Source: Choanephora cucurbitarum
Lineage: Eukaryota; Mucoromycota; Mucoromycetes; Mucorales; Choanephoraceae
Assembly: GCA_025331435.1 (NCBI GenBank)
Contig: JAIWNI010000004.1
Coordinates: forward strand, 124,001 to 188,000
Length of the DNA stretch: 64,000 nucleotides
Direction: 5' to 3'
In this document: in pieces, positions 60,521 to 64,000 of the stretch
How positions within the stretch are numbered: the stretch's first letter is position 1
Layout of the letters: every line of letters begins with the position of its first letter
The notes under the pieces: model-generated
Databases searched by the model: none
What the model was told of the DNA's origin: nothing
What the model saw: only the letters and a program-made list of their open reading frames with translations
Program-made: the position numbers and the translations under genes

Positions 60521-61181
60521 ATGTCTTGGCGCAAAATAGATATTGACCAATATGATGAAGATGCCTATACAGAAGACGAGATTCTTGCCGAGTTCGAAGC
60601 AGGTTTGTCTCCCGAACATGTCATCTCTTCCTCTCAGACGCGAAGTGTAGATGTCCGTAACTTGCTTACGAAGTAAAGAAAACATAAAGGAATTTTTCAA
60701 CCATAAAATTGCGTATTCACTTCTCACTTTACTGCATCAATAGAGGTGACTTGAATACAGCTCTTACTCGTGCCTTAGAAGATCCTCCTTATGGTCGTAA
60801 TCTCGACTCTGCCAAGGTAACAAATGCACAAGCGATTTTCTTTCTGTCTTTATCCTAAACTAACATCAAAAGCAAACAATAGGCTGAAAGTACAAAAACA
60901 GTGACCGAAGTATTGAATCTCTTCCGTGCTTCTGATATCTCTCAAGTAGTTAAATCACTCAGCTGTGATCAACAAGATATTTTGATGAAGTATTTATATG
61001 CAGGCTTAAGCAAGCCAGAATTGTACAACCCGAGTGTATTGTTGACATGGCATGAAAAGGTAAGGCAGGAATAAAAAAACAAAGAGTGCGTACTGATGTA
61101 TCATGGTCTACTTAGTTAACAGAGGTGGCTGGTACAGGAAGTATCGTTCGTGTTATGACTGATAAGCGTACAGTTTTCTAA
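60521..61181 (+). CDS. arc15: Arp2/3 complex subunit 5 (ARPC5, p16-Arc)
   Basis: Structural subunit of the Arp2/3 complex, which nucleates branched actin at endocytic patches. Exons 60521-60672, 60744-60816, 60883-61059 and 61116-61181 give 155 residues, the usual family length (about 151-154). Recognisable: MSWRKIDIDQYDEDAY at the start, TALTRALEDPPYG, then VLNLFRASDISQVVKSL, LMKYLYAGLSKPE and the very conserved C-terminus LLTWHEKLTEVAGTGSIVRV with MTDKRTVF. Every exon is short, so no long open frame exposes the gene. Its start lies only 102 bp after the MFS stop, and its stop lies 61 bp from the convergent CDK11 stop, so 3' ends may overlap. Partner Arp2/3 subunits are not in this window. 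Confidence 0.95.
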
Positions 61182-61242
61182 GCGCGATTTTAAATAAACA
61201 GAAAGAGAAAGATAGGGCTCTCTCTTTTTCCTATCTTTATTA

Positions 61243-62759
61243 TTATGCAAGCTTCAAACGAAATCCAGTTGATTCTGTCTGTCCGCCAAAGATGGTACCG
61301 GCTAGATCGTCTTCCACTTCGCCATGAGCAGCAGCTGGTGCAGAAGGACTAAATGCGCGCTTCCTAATCAAAAAGAAGAAATATGAGTTATATAGTAGAA
61401 CGATTTGGATTGGAATTTACTTGTGTCCTGAGTTCTTTGTAGGCCAAGTTGGGAATAGAGAGGGATCTTTGGGAGCAGGGCTTTCTTTGAAAAAAGGGTG
61501 ATTAAGAGCTTCCTCAGCAGTTATTCGCTTAGACGGGTCATAAGTCAATAGCTTTGACAGTAAATCCAGCCCTGCTTGTGTCAGATTGACAAATTTGCTC
61601 CTTAGACTACTGAATCTAATATACACAATAGATCACAAATTAATACAGCATCACATATGATCTACTCAATGACTCACGGTGAATAAGAAGGGGATATATT
61701 CTTAGCGTGGGGTAGTTCAGAAAATCCAGGCCATATTTCTTCTGTAGGCGAACCTAATAATTTGAAAATCTATTTTTTGAAAACCTTTTTAGTATTCACT
61801 TGCCAGCACCAAGCATCCCCTCAGTCTTATATTTACTCTATCTAGTTGGTCAATCTCACTTCTGCCTGGCAACAAAGCCTCGTTAAGAAGCAACTCTGCA
61901 AAAATGCAACCAACGGACCACATATCGATAGCAGTAGTATAGTCTTTCGAACCAAGCAAAAGTTCAGGTGCTCTGTACCATAACGTCACAACCATCTGAG
62001 TCATGTTGCCCATAGGACTACCATACTTCCTCGCTAGGCCAAAATCTGCTACTTTGATTTCACCACGGTTGTTCAGCAAAAGATTACTGGTCTTCAAATC
62101 ACGATGAATGTACCAATTATCATGCATTAGAGCAACTGCAGACAATAGCTGAAGCATCAAAGTCTTAGTTTCTGATAACAGGAAGGGCTGTCTCATATCT
62201 TGCATCAAGCCTTTCAAGTCGTGTTCAATAAAGTCCATGACAATAAAGACTCTAATGAAGTTGATCAGCTCAAGTCTTTCTTTTTCCATATTATATCAGT
62301 CACTTACTGATCCATGTGGTTACCCATCACAATCTCTCTGACGTTGACAATGTTGGGATGTTTTATGGTCATTAAAGCATGAATCTCACGTAAACTAGTG
62401 ACAGGGAAACCACCTTTTTCGGGTATCAACTTAAGCTTCTTTAACGCGACCACTTCGTCTGTCTCCTTGTCTCGTGCACGGAACACGATACCGTAAGATC
62501 CTTCTTCTATATGGTTTAACCTTTCATAAGTGTCTACATGTCTACATTGTCGCAGGTATGGGTAGTATGACTGAGATTTTGGTGCTCTTAGTATTTTTGG
62601 AACAGAAGATATTTCTGAAGGTGCTTCGGAAGCAGTAGCAGTGGTAACGACATGACTTTTGCTCTTTTTCTGCTTCTTTTCGTATCTTTTTTTCTCTTGC
62701 TTTTTAGTGTCTTCTTCTTCTTCAACAGCCCATCGTGATTTCTTTATGATGTCTGACAT
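61243..62759 (-). CDS. cdk11: Cyclin-dependent kinase 11 (PITSLRE family)
   Basis: Ser/Thr kinase acting with cyclin L in transcription and splicing. Exons 62759-62308, 62251-61837, 61769-61678, 61615-61421 and 61363-61243 give 424 residues. A Lys/Glu-rich N-terminal extension (about 1-75) precedes the kinase domain: glycine loop [21 protein letters not shown], then PVTSLREI, a one-residue variant of the PITSLRE signature. The catalytic loop is [12 protein letters not shown], then [10 protein letters not shown] and the activation-segment Thr in [12 protein letters not shown]. The C-terminal [16 protein letters not shown] is characteristic of CDK11 and separates it from CDK10. All catalytic residues are present. 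The coding start is just 52 bp from the stop of the upstream ALG11 gene on the same strand, so its promoter must be minimal or lie inside that gene. Confidence 0.94.
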
Positions 62760-62811
62760 GTTTGTGCTTAAATAAAAATGAAAAAGACGATTTAAAAGTG
62801 AGATTTTATTA

Positions 62812-64000
62812 TCAAGTCAGAAAAGAACGAAGGCTGTATAACAGATCAGAACTAAAGGCCTCTTCGGAAAACTTATCAGAGGCAGATGCTCTTGCATTAC
62901 TAGCCATCTGGTGGTATTCATCTTGGCTCAAAGATAGAGCAGTATGAAGACAGTGAGCAAAACTATCTTCTGAATCAGCCAAATAGCCTGTTGGTCTACC
63001 GTCGTATTCTGTTACAATGTCCAATTTGGGTCCACCTGATTTATGAGCCACAGGAATCAGTCCTGCTGCCATATACTCAACTACGCCTATACCAAAATGT
63101 TCATTCCACATAGTGTGGATACCTATCTTAGCCATACCCAGAGTAGACACGAGTAAATCATAAGGTGCATTGATTTCAAATCGAACATGGTCCTGAGCAA
63201 CGAATCAATATAAACATTGTCTATAAAGGTTTCCTCCTTTTCATCTCTTACTTGGATTTTTAGTTCATTAGCTTCTTGACGAAGTCTATCAATTCGCTGA
63301 GCATCACCATCGTTTCTAGAACTACCGATCAGTACAAGTTCAACTCCTCTTGACTTCCATTCGGGATATGTCTGAAACAATCTAGCTAAGGACTTAAGTT
63401 GAAGCGAATGATCTTTTTCAGGTCTGAACTGAGCGACACTGACAATCATCGGCTTTCGTCCATGAAGTGGTAGCTGACTCATTCGTTCGGTATCACATGG
63501 CGGATAGACAATGGCTGCCTTAGTGTGCCATAATTGATCAATATGTCCCTTTGTCCAAGTTGAATTGACGATGACTGTTTGAGCAAAAGATCCACAAAAA
63601 CCATAGATCTTGGCAAACAAACGATAATAACTAAAGCAAAAAACCAAGTGTGTAAATAGATTATAGTCTTTTTGCTCTTGTCACTAAATGAATCAACATA
63701 CATAAGTTTTCCTGTACTCCATACAGGATTTGAAGCCAGTTTAGCAGCGTTATTGTGAGCTTCTCTTCTTTCATAAACTCGATTTACCATATCTGAGCTA
63801 ATGATAGGATAATGTGTATAAGTGGCGATTTTTGCGTTTGTGAAATAATGCACCAGGGGATAAGTAAAGGCATAGCCCATCGTATCTATTTAGACACAGA
63901 AATCATTAAAGTCTTCAATTTGAGTGCTATGTAAACTCGATATTACCGAAAAAGATGTCGGGAACTAATTTGCTGATAGCTTCATATCCGACAATAATGG
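62812..64000 (-). CDS. alg11: ALG11 alpha-1,2-mannosyltransferase (5' end beyond window)
   Basis: ER enzyme that adds the fourth and fifth mannoses to the lipid-linked oligosaccharide on the cytosolic face. Visible exons, in transcription order: 64000-63947 (partial), 63885-63702, 63630-63252 and 63192-62812, all in phase. The N-terminal membrane anchor and first part of the protein lie outside the window. Seen: PDIFFDTMGYAFTYPL, YTHYPIISSDMV, VIVNSTWTKGHID, IVYPPCDTERM, SVAQFRPEKDH and the GT4-family E-x7-E motif in NEHFGIGVVEYMAAG, then SGGPKLDIV. These are diagnostic of ALG11 rather than ALG2. The 59-nt intron at 63251-63193 matters: reading straight through gives a different, non-homologous end. 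The stop is followed closely by the CDK11 start. Confidence 0.95.

Noticed and set aside
63193..63251. Apparent frameshift in ALG11
   Set aside because: A canonical GTAAGA..CAG intron of 59 nt restores the conserved frame, so it is an intron, not damage.

Overview
The window reads as nuclear DNA of a filamentous fungus, most likely an early-diverging one of the Mucoromycota (Mucorales-like). The sequence is AT-rich, with T/A homopolymers and simple repeats between genes. Introns are short (roughly 48-180 nt) with GTAAGT-like donors. The proteins are fungal types: PRP43, arginine-specific CPSase, formin, Sec2, Cox12, ALG11 and a REG1-like PP1 regulator. Species cannot be fixed from sequence alone. 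I assembled exon structures by hand from reading-frame continuity and GT..AG sites, so splice positions are predictions.

Left part (1-9.4 kb) is gene-poor. It holds two divergently oriented paralogous 69-residue stand-alone WWE-domain proteins (1493-1702 minus, 5845-6054 plus), a small inverted-repeat element (7302-7391) and a Tc1/mariner-type MITE (8755-9123) that contains a 43-bp-arm palindrome.

Middle-left (9.4-28.5 kb) carries the DEAH helicase PRP43 (minus), a REG1/DUF1752-type PP1 regulator (minus), a candidate 55-residue membrane protein, a 99-residue small protein, the large subunit of arginine-specific carbamoyl-phosphate synthase (minus) and a 13-exon formin (plus).

Middle (28.5-45 kb) has a small secreted, possibly GPI-anchored protein, a two-TM protein with a His-rich tail, a Ser-rich protein, a bHLH transcription factor with a long loop and a non-canonical poly(A)/poly(U) polymerase. 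Long gene-free stretches lie between them.

Right part (45.8-64 kb) is denser: COX12 with two micro-exons, an F-box/LRR protein, a possible borealin-like coiled-coil protein, the Sec2 Rab exchange factor, a mitochondrial Msp1-like AAA ATPase, a decayed Tc1/mariner transposase, an MFS transporter, ARPC5, CDK11 and ALG11 (cut by the right edge). The last four are tightly packed, with 52-102 bp between coding regions.

There is no operon logic. The shared theme is housekeeping and polarised growth: formin, ARPC5 and Sec2 act in hyphal actin and exocytosis, ALG11 in N-glycosylation, PRP43 and CDK11 in RNA processing. The most novel-looking item is the pair of free-standing WWE microproteins.
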